Origin: JAICYJ01 sp963797565
GTDB taxonomy: Bacteria; Actinomycetota; Thermoleophilia; Gaiellales; JAICJC01
Direction: 5' to 3'
NCBI GenBank assembly: GCA_963797565.1
Contig: CAWCPM010000002.1
Coordinates: 1-64,000, forward strand
DNA: 64,000 nt
Part shown: in pieces, positions 30,659 to 39,357 of the stretch
Layout: each line of letters opens with the position of its first letter
Numbering within the stretch: position 1 is the stretch's first letter
The notes under the pieces: generated by a model
What the model was told of the DNA's origin: nothing
Database searches by the model: none
Seen by the model: the letters and a program-made list of their open reading frames with translations, nothing else
Program-made: the position numbers and the translations under genes

Positions 30659-31107
30659 TGCGTCCAGCGCGCGTGAACGACCCGCTGGCGGGCGGGGCGT
30701 CAGCGGTCGAGCAGCTCGAGGCGCTCGGAGTCCGCGGAATCCTGCGGCAGCTTGCCCAGGACGGCCAGATCGTCGACGTGCGCTGCGAGATGCCCCAGTG
30801 CTACTGCTTCCGGGGCCGCAGGCACTTCGATCCGAGGTCGTCTGGCTCCGACTGGTCTCCGACTGCCGACCACTACCCACGGCTGAAGATGCATGGAGGG
30901 CACCTCACTCCGGACAACGTCCGGCTGGGACACAAGCTCTGCAACCAACGTGACTTCGAATGGCGCACGAGGATCAACGCGCTGCTCGGGAGGCGGATGT
31001 CGCTGGAGGAGATCGCCGCACATCTGAACGCAAGGAAGGTTCCGCCGATCCACGGCGCCAAGAACGGGTGGACGGCTTCCTCCGTTCGAAAGGCGTTCGT
31101 TTCCTAG
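30658..31107 (+). CDS. HNH-like protein with recombinase-like C-terminus, coupled to tadC
   Basis: This 149-residue protein has CEMPQCYC, a DHYPRLKMHGGHLTPDNVRLGHKLCNQRD segment resembling the HNH nuclease fold (DH, H and LCN), and a tail MSLEEIAAHLNARKVPP followed by WTASSVRKAFVS. The tail looks like the end of serine-recombinase DNA-binding regions. The ATG overlaps the tadC stop in TGATG, so it is translated with the pilus operon. The nuclease assignment is by motif only. A role in pilus biology is not established. Confidence 0.65.
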   Translation: MRPARVNDPLAGGASAVEQLEALGVRGILRQLAQDGQIVDVRCEMPQCYCFRGRRHFDPRSSGSDWSPTADHYPRLKMHGGHLTPDNVRLGHKLCNQRDFEWRTRINALLGRRMSLEEIAAHLNARKVPPIHGAKNGWTASSVRKAFVS

Positions 31108-31117
31108 GATTCGGCGC

Positions 31118-31133
31118 TCGGCCGTACGGCCGA
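31118..31133. repeat. 16-bp perfect palindrome after the Tad operon
   Basis: TCGGCCGTACGGCCGA sits 11 bases after the last operon gene. It could be part of a terminator hairpin, but it has no loop and no U-run. It could also be a protein-binding site. Confidence 0.4.
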
Positions 31134-31183
31134 CGCGCACCCGGGCTGAAGCGAACCTGCCCGACAGGGCAGCCTCGCGCCTC

Positions 31184-31294
31184 CTACCTGCCCCGCTTGC
31201 CGCCCGGGTAGGTGATCACGCGCACCTCGATCGTCCGCTCGCCACGGCGCACCGTGCGACGGGTCTCGAGACGGGGATCGGGCGGGCGCTTCAT
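31184..31294 (-). CDS. Very small basic hypothetical protein
   Basis: This is an ATG-started, 36-residue reading frame (MKRPPDPRLETRRTVRRGE then RTIEVRVITYPGGKRGR), preceded by AAGGGGG. It is strongly basic with one beta-like stretch. The good ribosome-binding site and codon use support it, but the length prevents certainty. Confidence 0.4.
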   Translation of the reverse strand: MKRPPDPRLETRRTVRRGERTIEVRVITYPGGKRGR

Positions 31295-31333
31295 GCCCCC
31301 TTATCGACAACGCCGGTTCCGGTCTGAAGCCTG

Positions 31334-31519
31334 TCAGATGCCCGAGCCGCCGGCGCCAGGCGGGAGATCGCGAAGGACATCGGCAACCGGCCCGTCGGCC
31401 GACTGCTCGTGGTCGTCGGGCACGAGGCCATGGCCGGTCGGCTTATGGTCGTCCGGTACCGGTTCCAGCGTATTGATCCGTCGCCACCACGACCGGAGAC
31501 GAGTTCGCAGCCAGGTCAT
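31334..31519 (-). CDS. Possible small hypothetical protein downstream of tRNA-Cys
   Basis: This 61-residue frame has a basic N-terminus (MTWLRTRLRSWWRRI) followed by an acidic, proline-rich tail with a repeated PDDH element. No family is recognised, and it may not be a gene. Confidence 0.3.
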   Translation of the reverse strand: MTWLRTRLRSWWRRINTLEPVPDDHKPTGHGLVPDDHEQSADGPVADVLRDLPPGAGGSGI

Positions 31520-31546
31520 ACAGCGAGGATAGTTCGCGGGGTAAAA

Positions 31547-31617
31547 AGGCGACGACCGGAATCGAACCGGTGTGCAAGGCTTTGCAGGCCTCTGCCTAAC
31601 CACTCGGCCACGTCGCC
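31547..31617 (-). tRNA. tRNA-Cys (GCA)
   Basis: This is a 71-nt cloverleaf on the minus strand with acceptor GGCGACG / CGTCGCC, anticodon loop CTGCAAA (GCA), T loop TTCGATT, and discriminator U, the cysteine identity base. It lies downstream of the diguanylate cyclase gene. Confidence 0.96.
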
Positions 31618-31650
31618 CCGAGGGCACAAGGCTATCAGCGGGCCCGTGAG

Positions 31651-33756
31651 CTACGACGCGACGTCTGCGACCGCACGGCCGGCCAGGAGCTCGGCGCTGC
31701 GCAGCGCCAGGCCGCCCTGGCCTGCCACCGCCGCCAGCACGCCCTGCGCGCGCTCCGAGAACGAGTCGCACATGACCACCAGCAGCGCGCCGTTGACCGG
31801 CACGGCCGCCGCCACAGCCGGTAGCGCCGAGGCCTCGGCCGCCGGCCCGGGCAGGTTCGCAACGTCCAGCAGCTCCACCTCGTCTCGCCGTGGATACCCG
31901 GCCCGCACGGCGGCCACCGCGATCGCGCGCACCGCGGCATCGCCGGTCGACGCCAGCACCCGGCTGCGGCCGCTCTCGGGATCGGCCGGCACGACCACTG
32001 CCGCCGCGCGCGACCCGGTCAGGCTGCGCGCCACGTGCGCCAGGTGAGCCGCCACCGCGGCGACCGACGGGTCGGTGGCGGCCATCGTGGCGATCTCCAG
32101 CAGCGCGTTCGAGACCTCCGCCGACCGTCGCTCGGCCTCGAGCAGCCGCGCGTTCTCGAACGCCACGGCGGCCTGCGCCGCCAGCAGTTCCAGCAGCCGC
32201 ACCGCAAGCAGCGAGAACTGGTCGAGCCCCAGCTTCGACAGCACGATCACCCCGATCGTGCGCCGCTCGTAGCGCAGCGGCACCGCCAGGATCGACTCCT
32301 CGATGTCGGCGCTGCCCTCGATGTCCTCGGCAAACTCGCAGTGCTGCGCGTCGGCGATGTTGAGGGTCTGGCCGCGCTGGGCCGCGGTGCCGGTGATGCC
32401 CTCCCCCACGTCGCAGCGCAGCGCGTCGAACGTCTCGCCGGCGTACTCCGACAGGTTCCCGCCGAACGCGACCGGCTCGAGCGTCTGCTGGTCGTCGCCG
32501 AGCAGGTAGACCCGGGCGTTGTGATAGTCGACCATCGTGCGCAGCTCGGCCACGATCGTCTCGCCGATCTGCCAGACGTCGTTCAGCCGGTTCAGCTTGG
32601 TTGCGAGCGCGCCCAGCAGCTTGATCTGCGTCAGCGACTCCAGCTCCTGCTGGCGACCGGCGGCGCCGCGCGTGTCCCGCTGCGCCCGCACGGCCGACGA
32701 GTAGCTGGCGGCGCGGTCCTTCCCCCGATCCTTGGCGACATATAGCGCGGCGTCGGCCGCGGCCAGCAGCTCGGTCGGGTTCTTGGCATCGTCGGGGAAC
32801 GCCGCGACGCCGCAGGACACGGTCAGCGAGCGAGGGCCCGGAAGCTTGCGCACCCGCGCGCACAGGCGGTCGGCCGCCGCCTTTGCGGCGCGCTTGTCGG
32901 TCTCGGGCATGAGGATCGCGAACTCCTCACCGCCCACCCGGAAGGCCGCGTCGGTGGCCCGCAGCACCGAGCTGGCCGCCGACGCCACCCGCCGCAACAT
33001 CAGGTCGCCCTCCATGTGGCCATGCACGTCGTTCAGCAGCTTGAAGTCATCCAGGTCGAACGTGACCAGCGCCATCGGCCGCTTGTAGCGGTGCGCCCGC
33101 TCCAGCTCGGCGCGCACCCGCTCCTGGTAGACGCGGTGGTTGAAGAGCCCCGTCAGCCAGTCCGTCTGCGCCTCTTGCGTCAGCTGCTCGCGGATCTGGG
33201 TGTTGTCCAGCGCCAGCGCCGCCAGGTCGGCGAAGTGGCAGATCAGCTCGAACTCGTCGTCGCTGAAGGTGACGCCCTCGCCCAGGCGGTAGACGTTCAG
33301 CACGCCGATCGGCTGGTCGCGCACCATCAGCGGCACGGCCGCGATCGTCTCCGGCTCGCTCTCGGTACCGGGCACCAGCACGATGCGCGGATCGAGGTGC
33401 GCGGCCGGCACGTTCTGAGCGAGGCGCCGCTCCACCACCCACCCGGTGAGACCCTTGCCCAGCGGCAGGGGCGAGTCGAGGATCTCGGCGGCGTACAGGT
33501 CGACGGAGTGCAGCGGCACCAGCAGGCTGCGCACCGGATCGACCCGGTAGACGGTCAGCACGTCGTAGGGCACCAGCCGCTTCAGCTCATCGGTGATGCG
33601 GTCGAGCAGCTCATCCAGGCTTGCGGATCCCAGCAGCATCCGCGACATCCCCAGCAGCGCTCTGTACGAGGCCAGGCGCGCGCCTTGGGGGTCCTGTGCA
33701 GAACCGGGACGTGCGAGCAAGACATCCTCTCGAAGCAGATGGTCGGGGCCAGGCAC
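31651..33756 (-). CDS. Diguanylate cyclase with GAF domains
   Basis: This 701-residue cytoplasmic signalling protein has GAF (about 45-190), GGDEF (about 205-355), GAF (about 395-545) and a further GAF-like region to the end. The active site is the intact GGEEF, and RATD five residues before it is the c-di-GMP inhibitory I-site. It should therefore make c-di-GMP under product inhibition. The GAF domains probably sense small ligands or redox state, though this cannot be read from sequence. ATG at 33756, with a later Met possible. It follows ctaA on the same strand with 49 bases between. Confidence 0.9.
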   Translation of the reverse strand: MPGPDHLLREDVLLARPGSAQDPQGARLASYRALLGMSRMLLGSASLDELLDRITDELKRLVPYDVLTVYRVDPVRSLLVPLHSVDLYAAEILDSPLPLGKGLTGWVVERRLAQNVPAAHLDPRIVLVPGTESEPETIAAVPLMVRDQPIGVLNVYRLGEGVTFSDDEFELICHFADLAALALDNTQIREQLTQEAQTDWLTGLFNHRVYQERVRAELERAHRYKRPMALVTFDLDDFKLLNDVHGHMEGDLMLRRVASAASSVLRATDAAFRVGGEEFAILMPETDKRAAKAAADRLCARVRKLPGPRSLTVSCGVAAFPDDAKNPTELLAAADAALYVAKDRGKDRAASYSSAVRAQRDTRGAAGRQQELESLTQIKLLGALATKLNRLNDVWQIGETIVAELRTMVDYHNARVYLLGDDQQTLEPVAFGGNLSEYAGETFDALRCDVGEGITGTAAQRGQTLNIADAQHCEFAEDIEGSADIEESILAVPLRYERRTIGVIVLSKLGLDQFSLLAVRLLELLAAQAAVAFENARLLEAERRSAEVSNALLEIATMAATDPSVAAVAAHLAHVARSLTGSRAAAVVVPADPESGRSRVLASTGDAAVRAIAVAAVRAGYPRRDEVELLDVANLPGPAAEASALPAVAAAVPVNGALLVVMCDSFSERAQGVLAAVAGQGGLALRSAELLAGRAVADVAS

Positions 33757-33805
33757 AAGGGAGCGAAGGTGCCACTCTCAGTTTCCCGCCTTGGGGGTCC
33801 GGCTC

Positions 33806-34753
33806 CTACCCCCTTTCGAGTGATCCAACGTCCTGCGATGCGGGTGGATAGGCCACGAGCGAGGCAACCGTCACAATCGTCATCACCAGGGTGCCGGCGA
33901 TCGCGACGTGCACCGCGATCACCTCCCAGGGCAACCCGTTGCGGTACTGATACTCGCCGACGGCCAGCTGACAGAGCGTCAGCACCACCCCGGCCACGGA
34001 CAGCCGCTGGGCGAGGCTGCCGCGGGCGGTTCGCCACAGCACCACCGCCAGGATCAGGAACACGGTCGCGAACGACACGGCCGCACGCACGTGCACCCAG
34101 GTGGCGTCGTAGAAGTCGCCGAACCGCTCGATCGGCCGGTCGGTCGCGCCGGCGTGCGGCCCGGCGGCCGTGACGAACGCGCCGGTCGTGACCAGCGCCA
34201 GGCACAACACCACCGCGGCCGCCCCGAGCAGCGCCGGTCGCGTCCACACCAGCTGCTCGCGCCCGCCGCCGTGAGCGCGGTCGACCGCGTGGAACGTGAC
34301 CCACGTGGCGACCGCCACCACGGCCATCGCCAGCAGGAAGTGCGACATCACCAGCAGCGGGTTGAGGTTGAACGCGACCGTGATCGCGCCCAGCGGCACC
34401 TGCGCCACGGTGCCGGCTGCAGCCGCAGCCGCCCCCCACGCCACCGCTCGCTGCAGCCCCGGCGTGCGAAACGCGATCACCGCCGTGATCACGGCCGCGA
34501 TCATGGCGATGCCCGAGATCACGCGGTTCGAGAACTCGATCACCGAGTGGTAGCCGGTGCTGGGGACGAAGCTGTTGGCCTCGCAGGTGGGCCAGTGCGG
34601 ACAGCCCAGGCCGGACGCGGTCAGGCGCACCAGGCCGCCCGTCACGACCACCAGCCACAGCAGCCCGAGAGTGATCAGCGCGGCGCGCTCGAAGGTCAGC
34701 GCGGTGACGGCGCGCCCGCGTGCGCGAGACAGGGTGGGCTCGGCGGTGGCCAC
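33806..34753 (-). CDS. ctaA: Heme A synthase, CtaA/Cox15
   Basis: CtaA oxidises heme O to heme A for cytochrome oxidase. The 315-residue protein has eight predicted membrane helices. The N-terminal half starts LITLGLLWLVVVTGGLVRLTASGLGCPHWPTC, containing the conserved Cys pair loop and GLGCPHWP signature. Heme-ligand His residues are in VIEFSNR-flanking, MSHFLLA, HVRAA and HVAIAG contexts. GTG start at 34753, 11 bases after the rmlD-like stop. No other cytochrome-oxidase gene is in the window. Confidence 0.9.
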   Translation of the reverse strand: MATAEPTLSRARGRAVTALTFERAALITLGLLWLVVVTGGLVRLTASGLGCPHWPTCEANSFVPSTGYHSVIEFSNRVISGIAMIAAVITAVIAFRTPGLQRAVAWGAAAAAAGTVAQVPLGAITVAFNLNPLLVMSHFLLAMAVVAVATWVTFHAVDRAHGGGREQLVWTRPALLGAAAVVLCLALVTTGAFVTAAGPHAGATDRPIERFGDFYDATWVHVRAAVSFATVFLILAVVLWRTARGSLAQRLSVAGVVLTLCQLAVGEYQYRNGLPWEVIAVHVAIAGTLVMTIVTVASLVAYPPASQDVGSLERG

Positions 34754-34764
34754 GGGCCGAAAGT

Positions 34765-35632
34765 CTAGATCGACGGCGGCCGCGGGGAGGTGAGCACCGC
34801 ACGCACCCCCCGCACCGGAGATCGCAGCATGCGGTGGGCGCGGGACGAGTCGAGCACGCAGTCGAGCGGCCGGCGCACCGGCCTGGCCGGCGCTGCGGCC
34901 CGCACGCAGCCGGGACGGGTCGGCGCCGTGGCGGGCCGCGATCAGCCGCGCGAACTCGAGCCGCGACACGGGTTCCGGGCCGGCCAGGTGCAGCACGCCG
35001 CGCGGCGGCAGCTCCGCCAGCTCCAGCAGCGCCGCCGCCAGGTCGCCGCAGGCCACCGGCGAGCGCAGCTCGTCCTCGAAGAAGGCCACGTCCGCGCGGC
35101 CGGACAGGGCGTCCAGCACCATTCGCTCGTGCGGCCCCGGGTCCGCGCCGCCGTAGATCAGGGAGGTGCGTACCACCAACGCATCGCCGTGTGCGTCCAG
35201 GACGGCATGCTCACCGTCCAGCTTGGAGGCGCCGTACTCGTTGACCGGCCCGGGCCGGTCGTCCTCCCGGTAGGGCCGGGCCAGCTCCCCGTCGAACACG
35301 AGGTCGGTGGACAGGTGGATCAGCCGGGCACCGTGACGGGCGGCGGCGGCTGCGACATTGGCGGCGCCGTCGACGTTCACCTGGCGCATCCGGTCGCCTC
35401 CCTGGACGTAGGCGGTGTGCACCACGGCGTCGGGTCTGACGCGTGCCATCAGGTCGTCGACGGCGGCACGGTCGCAGACGTCGAGGGACACATCGGCGTT
35501 CGCGTTCGTGAGGTGCGTGCCGGTCGCATCACGACCGGCAGCCCGAGCCTGAGCCAGCAGCTCGCGGCCCAGATAGCCACTTGCGCCGGTCACCAGGATG
35601 CTCGCCCGCGCGCCCGTGTCAGACGCCTGCAT
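34765..35632 (-). CDS. dTDP-4-dehydrorhamnose reductase-like protein (one frameshift near its end)
   Basis: This is an extended SDR resembling RmlD, with GASGYLGRELL for the dinucleotide, STDLVFDG, the active-site YGASKLDGE, and the TSLIYG region. It would reduce a nucleotide-sugar keto group, but other rml genes are absent. About 40 residues before the end an extra base near 34884-34888 shifts the frame. Dropping it gives RPVRRPLDCVLDSSRAHRM and a TAG at 34765-34767. Without the correction the frame runs on into ctaA with no stop, which is clearly wrong. About 288 residues when corrected. Confidence 0.82.
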
Positions 35633-35692
35633 GCGCCGATCGTAGCTACACTCGATGCCGCCCCGACCCGCAACTCTTTCACGGAGATCGCC

Positions 35693-37210
35693 ATGACCAC
35701 CACCCTCCCAGGACAGGACACCGACGCACTGCTCACCCGCCTCGGCATCGACTCGTCGCTCCTCAGCGGCGGCGACCTCGAGGTGCGCACGCCCATCACC
35801 GGCGAGGTGATCGCGAACCTCCACTCGACCAGCGAGGCAGACGCGGAGGCCGCGATCGCGCGGTCGGTGGAAGCGTTCCGGGTCTGGCGCGACGTACCGG
35901 CACCGCGGCGCGGCGAGCTGGTGCGTCTGCTGGCCGACGAGCTGCGCCAGGAGAAGGAGGCGCTGGGCGCGCTGGTCACCCTCGAGGCCGGCAAGATCGG
36001 CCAGGAGGGCCTGGGCGAGGTACAGGAGATGATCGACATCTGCGACTTCGCGGTGGGGCTGTCCCGTCAGCTGTACGGCCTCACGATCGCATCCGAGCGC
36101 CCCGGGCACCGGATGATGGAGACGTGGCTGCCGCTGGGGCCCGTGGGCATCATCACCGCGTTCAACTTCCCGGTCGCGGTCTGGAGCTGGAACGCCGCGC
36201 TGGCGCTCGTGTGCGGCGATCCGGTGATCTGGAAGCCGTCCTCGCGCACGCCCTTGACCGCGCTTGCCTGTCAGGCGCTGTTCCGGCGGGCGCTGGAGCG
36301 ATTCGGCGATGCTCCGGAGGGGCTGGTCGAGGTGATCGTCGGCAGCGCCGGGCGTGCGCTGGTGGATGACCCGCGGGTGCCGCTGGTGTCGGCGACCGGA
36401 TCGACCGCGATGGGCCGCGCGATGGCGCCGAAGGTGGCAGCCCGCCTGGGCCGCTCCCTGCTCGAGCTGGGTGGCAACAACGCGATGATCGTGACCCCCA
36501 GCGCCGACCTCGACCTGGCGGTGCGGGCGATCCTGTTCGCGGCCGTCGGTACGTGCGGCCAGCGCTGCACGTCGCTGCGGCGGCTGATCGTGCACGAGTC
36601 GGTGGCGGACACGCTGATCGATCGGCTGGAGCGGGCGTACGCGAGCGTGCAGGTGGACGACCCGCGCGAGCAGGGCACGCTCTGCGGCCCGCTGATCTCG
36701 CAGGACGGCTTCGACGACATGCAGAAGGCGCTCGACAGGGCGCGCGCCGACGGCGGCACCGTGAGCGGCGGCGAGCGGGTGCTGGCCGACCGCTGGCCGG
36801 ACGCCTACTACGTACGGCCGGCGATTGTGCGCATGCCCGGGCAGACCGACGTCGTGCGTGAGGAGACCTTCGCGCCGGTGCTGTACGCGATCACCTACTC
36901 GGACATGCGGCAGGCGCTCGAGCTGCACAACGACGTGCCGCAGGGCCTGTCGTCGTGCATCTTCACCGGCGACCTGCGCGAGGGCGAGCGGTTCCTGGCG
37001 CCGGCCGGATCCGACTGCGGCATCGCAAACGTCAACATCGGCCCCAGCGGCGCCGAGATCGGCGGCGCCTTCGGCGGCGAGAAGGAGACCGGCGGCGGGC
37101 GCGAGTCGGGCTCCGATGCCTGGAAGGCGTACATGCGCCGCCAGACGGCCACGGTCAACTACTCGACCGAGCTGCCGCTGGCGCAGGGCATCGTGTTCGA
37201 CGCGGGATGA
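35693..37210 (+). CDS. Aldehyde dehydrogenase, ALDH7 / piperideine-6-carboxylate dehydrogenase type
   Basis: This 505-residue NAD-dependent aldehyde dehydrogenase has the general base Glu in LELGGNNAMIV and the catalytic Cys in VGTCGQRCTSLRRL. TAFNFPVAVWSWNAALALVCGD and the C-terminal GGEKETGGGRESGSDAWK are hallmarks of ALDH7 (alpha-aminoadipic semialdehyde dehydrogenase, AmaB in bacterial lysine catabolism). The ATG at 35693 is preceded by CACGGAG. It is divergent from the rmlD-like gene and coupled by ATGA to the next gene. Confidence 0.93.
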   Translation: MTTTLPGQDTDALLTRLGIDSSLLSGGDLEVRTPITGEVIANLHSTSEADAEAAIARSVEAFRVWRDVPAPRRGELVRLLADELRQEKEALGALVTLEAGKIGQEGLGEVQEMIDICDFAVGLSRQLYGLTIASERPGHRMMETWLPLGPVGIITAFNFPVAVWSWNAALALVCGDPVIWKPSSRTPLTALACQALFRRALERFGDAPEGLVEVIVGSAGRALVDDPRVPLVSATGSTAMGRAMAPKVAARLGRSLLELGGNNAMIVTPSADLDLAVRAILFAAVGTCGQRCTSLRRLIVHESVADTLIDRLERAYASVQVDDPREQGTLCGPLISQDGFDDMQKALDRARADGGTVSGGERVLADRWPDAYYVRPAIVRMPGQTDVVREETFAPVLYAITYSDMRQALELHNDVPQGLSSCIFTGDLREGERFLAPAGSDCGIANVNIGPSGAEIGGAFGGEKETGGGRESGSDAWKAYMRRQTATVNYSTELPLAQGIVFDAG

Positions 37211-37749
37211 TCCGCGCCCGCCGGCCCGACCTGGTTGGCTGGGGCACATCGCATCGCCGCAGGGACGACGGCGCCACCGAGTCGACGCAGCGGGCGGTCG
37301 TGACCGGTCCGGCGGCCGATCGCTCCGCCGAGGGTGCCGCCGCGCTCGGCGCTGCCTACTGGCGAGCCGTGGCACAGACCACGGGCGGGCTTGTCGGCCG
37401 GCGCGAGAGCGACGCCGGATCCGAACTGCGCCTCGGCCGCGGGGGACCGGTGTTGCTCCGATTCGGGCCACCCCGGTACGACGTCACCCCTACAGGGGTC
37501 TCTGCGGCATATCCGATCACCGGCGGCCTGCTGGCCCGCCGCCCGTCCGGATCGTTGACGCTCTCGATGGAGGCTCGCGACGGTGAGGTCGAGCTGCGGT
37601 CAGCCATCGTCGGCTACTACCCCACGTTGGCGGCTCGTCCCGGAGCGCCGGCCTGGACGGGCGAGGTCTACAACCAGGTGCAGGCGCGCCTGCACGCCCG
37701 CGTCAGCCGCAGCTATTTCCGGCACCTCGCCCGCCGGGCGCCCGGATGA
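37207..37749 (+). CDS. Hypothetical protein coupled to ALDH and an NAD(P)-binding protein
   Basis: This 180-residue protein overlaps the ALDH stop by 4 bases and the next start by 4 bases. The second half is beta-rich (GSLTLSMEARDGEVELRSAIVGYYPTL) and ends YNQVQARLHARVSRSYFRHL. The N-terminal third is low-complexity and Arg/Ala-rich. I do not recognise the family. Coupling suggests it works with the adjacent oxidoreductases. Confidence 0.75.
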   Translation: MIRARRPDLVGWGTSHRRRDDGATESTQRAVVTGPAADRSAEGAAALGAAYWRAVAQTTGGLVGRRESDAGSELRLGRGGPVLLRFGPPRYDVTPTGVSAAYPITGGLLARRPSGSLTLSMEARDGEVELRSAIVGYYPTLAARPGAPAWTGEVYNQVQARLHARVSRSYFRHLARRAPG

Positions 37750-38621
37750 GAATCGCGGTGCTCGGTGCCTCCGGCACGGTCGGATCGGCGCTGGTCCCGG
37801 TGCTCGCCCGCGAGCACCAGGTGGTGGCGGTCTCGCGGCGGCCGCACCCCGACGGGGACAAGAACGTCACGTGGATGGTGGGAGACGTCACGAACCCAAC
37901 GAGCATCCACCGAGCGCTGGCCGGTGTGGATGTGGTCTGCTACCTCGTCCACTCGCTGGGACAGGCCGACTTCGCCGCCCGCGACCGTCGCGGCGCATCC
38001 ATCGTCGCTCGCTCGGCGGCATCACGGGGGCTGACTCAGATCGTCTACCTGGGCGGACTGGGCGACGAGTCCGACGACCTCTCCGAGCACCTCAAGAGCC
38101 GCCGCGAGACGGAGCGCTGCCTGGCCGAGGGCAGCGTGCCGCTGACGACCATCCGCGCGGGCATGGTGGTGGGGCCGGGCAGCGCGGCATTCGACACGAT
38201 CCGGGCGCTGGTCGACCGGCTGCCGGCGATGGTGTGTCCCCGCTGGGTGTCCACACCGACGCAGCCGATCGCCATCGATGACGTCGTGCGCTACATCGCC
38301 GGCGTCTGCGGGAACCCAGAGGCAATCGGCCAGACGTTCGACGCAGGCGGGCCCGAGGTGATGACCTACCGCGAGATGATCGAGCGCATAGCGAGCCTCC
38401 GCCACCGCCATCCCGTGATCGTCGAGGTGCCGTTCCTCACGCCGCGGCTGTCCTCACTCTGGCTGCGCCTGGTTACGCCGGTCCAGGCCGGAGTCGCGCG
38501 ACCGCTGATCGACGGCCTGCGAAATCCCACCGTCGCACACGATGAGCGTCTGCGCGGTCTGGTGCCCTTCCAGCTCACCAGCTTCGACACGGCCGCCGAA
38601 GCAGCAATCGCCGCCGGGTGA
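37746..38621 (+). CDS. NAD(P)H-binding, NmrA/atypical-SDR family protein
   Basis: This 291-residue atypical SDR begins MRIAVLGASGTVGSALV with the GxxGxxG motif. It contains YLVHSLGQADF, then YLGGLGDESDDLSEHLKSR and the GPGSAAFDTIRALVDRLP segment found in bacterial sugar-nucleotide epimerase-like or YwnB-type proteins. It lacks a YxxxK catalytic pair, so it may be a redox sensor or isomerase. Last gene of the ALDH operon. Confidence 0.88.
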   Translation: MRIAVLGASGTVGSALVPVLAREHQVVAVSRRPHPDGDKNVTWMVGDVTNPTSIHRALAGVDVVCYLVHSLGQADFAARDRRGASIVARSAASRGLTQIVYLGGLGDESDDLSEHLKSRRETERCLAEGSVPLTTIRAGMVVGPGSAAFDTIRALVDRLPAMVCPRWVSTPTQPIAIDDVVRYIAGVCGNPEAIGQTFDAGGPEVMTYREMIERIASLRHRHPVIVEVPFLTPRLSSLWLRLVTPVQAGVARPLIDGLRNPTVAHDERLRGLVPFQLTSFDTAAEAAIAAG

Positions 38622-38636
38622 CGTAGCATCAAGACC

Positions 38637-39338
38637 GTGACCACCGCCCACGGGCCACGAGAGCGACATCTCAGCCATCGCTCTGGGTGGCTGCGCGCGG
38701 CGGTGCTGGGCGCGAACGACGGGATCGTCTCGGTTGCCGCGATCATCGTCGGCGTCGCAGCGGCGGGGTCGAGCCGCTCCGCCATCCTCACGGCCGGCAT
38801 CGCCGGGCTTGTGGCAGGGGCGGCCTCGATGGCGGCCGGGGAGTATGTCTCGGTCAGCTCGCAGGCCGATGCCGAGCGCGCCGACCTCAGCCTCGAGCGG
38901 CATGAGCTGACCACAGATCCGGTCGGCGAACGCGACGAACTGGCTGCGATCTACCGCGACCGCGGGCTTTCGGCCGCACTCGCCGACCAGGTGGCCGACG
39001 AGCTCAGCGCGGGCGACGTGCTGTCGGCACACGCGCGGGATGAGCTGGGCATGACCGAGCTGTCGCACGCCCGCCCGTTCCAGGCGGCGGGCGCCTCTGC
39101 AGCCTCGTTCACCGTCGGCGCCGCGCTGCCGCTGCTGGCTGTAATCGTGTCGCCGGCAGCCACCCGCATCGAGCTGACGGTGGCCGCGACGCTGGTGGCG
39201 CTGGCACTGACCGGTTTCATGGGTGCACGGCTGGGCGGTGCATCACCCGGCCGGGGCACGCTGCGAGTGGTCACCTGGGGTGTGGCGGCGATGGCGCTGA
39301 CCATGATCGTCGGGCGCCTGGTCGGGACGAACGTATGA
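38637..39338 (+). CDS. VIT1/CCC1-family iron/manganese transporter
   Basis: This 233-residue integral membrane protein has AAVLGANDGIVSVAAIIVGVAAAG, MAAGEYVSVSSQADAERADLSLERHEL (the cytosolic metal-binding Glu-rich loop), and HARDELGMTEL, followed by three C-terminal helices. The family moves Fe2+ or Mn2+ out of the cytosol. GTG start 15 bases after the preceding stop. Confidence 0.92.
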   Translation: MTTAHGPRERHLSHRSGWLRAAVLGANDGIVSVAAIIVGVAAAGSSRSAILTAGIAGLVAGAASMAAGEYVSVSSQADAERADLSLERHELTTDPVGERDELAAIYRDRGLSAALADQVADELSAGDVLSAHARDELGMTELSHARPFQAAGASAASFTVGAALPLLAVIVSPAATRIELTVAATLVALALTGFMGARLGGASPGRGTLRVVTWGVAAMALTMIVGRLVGTNV

Positions 39339-39357
39339 AGGCCCTGTCCTCGGGCAG

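Noticed and set aside
33806..37471. A 1221-residue open frame on the minus strand
   Set aside because: Only its ends match real proteins (ctaA and most of the rmlD-like gene), joined by a frameshift. The rest is antisense to the ALDH gene and is a GC-rich shadow.
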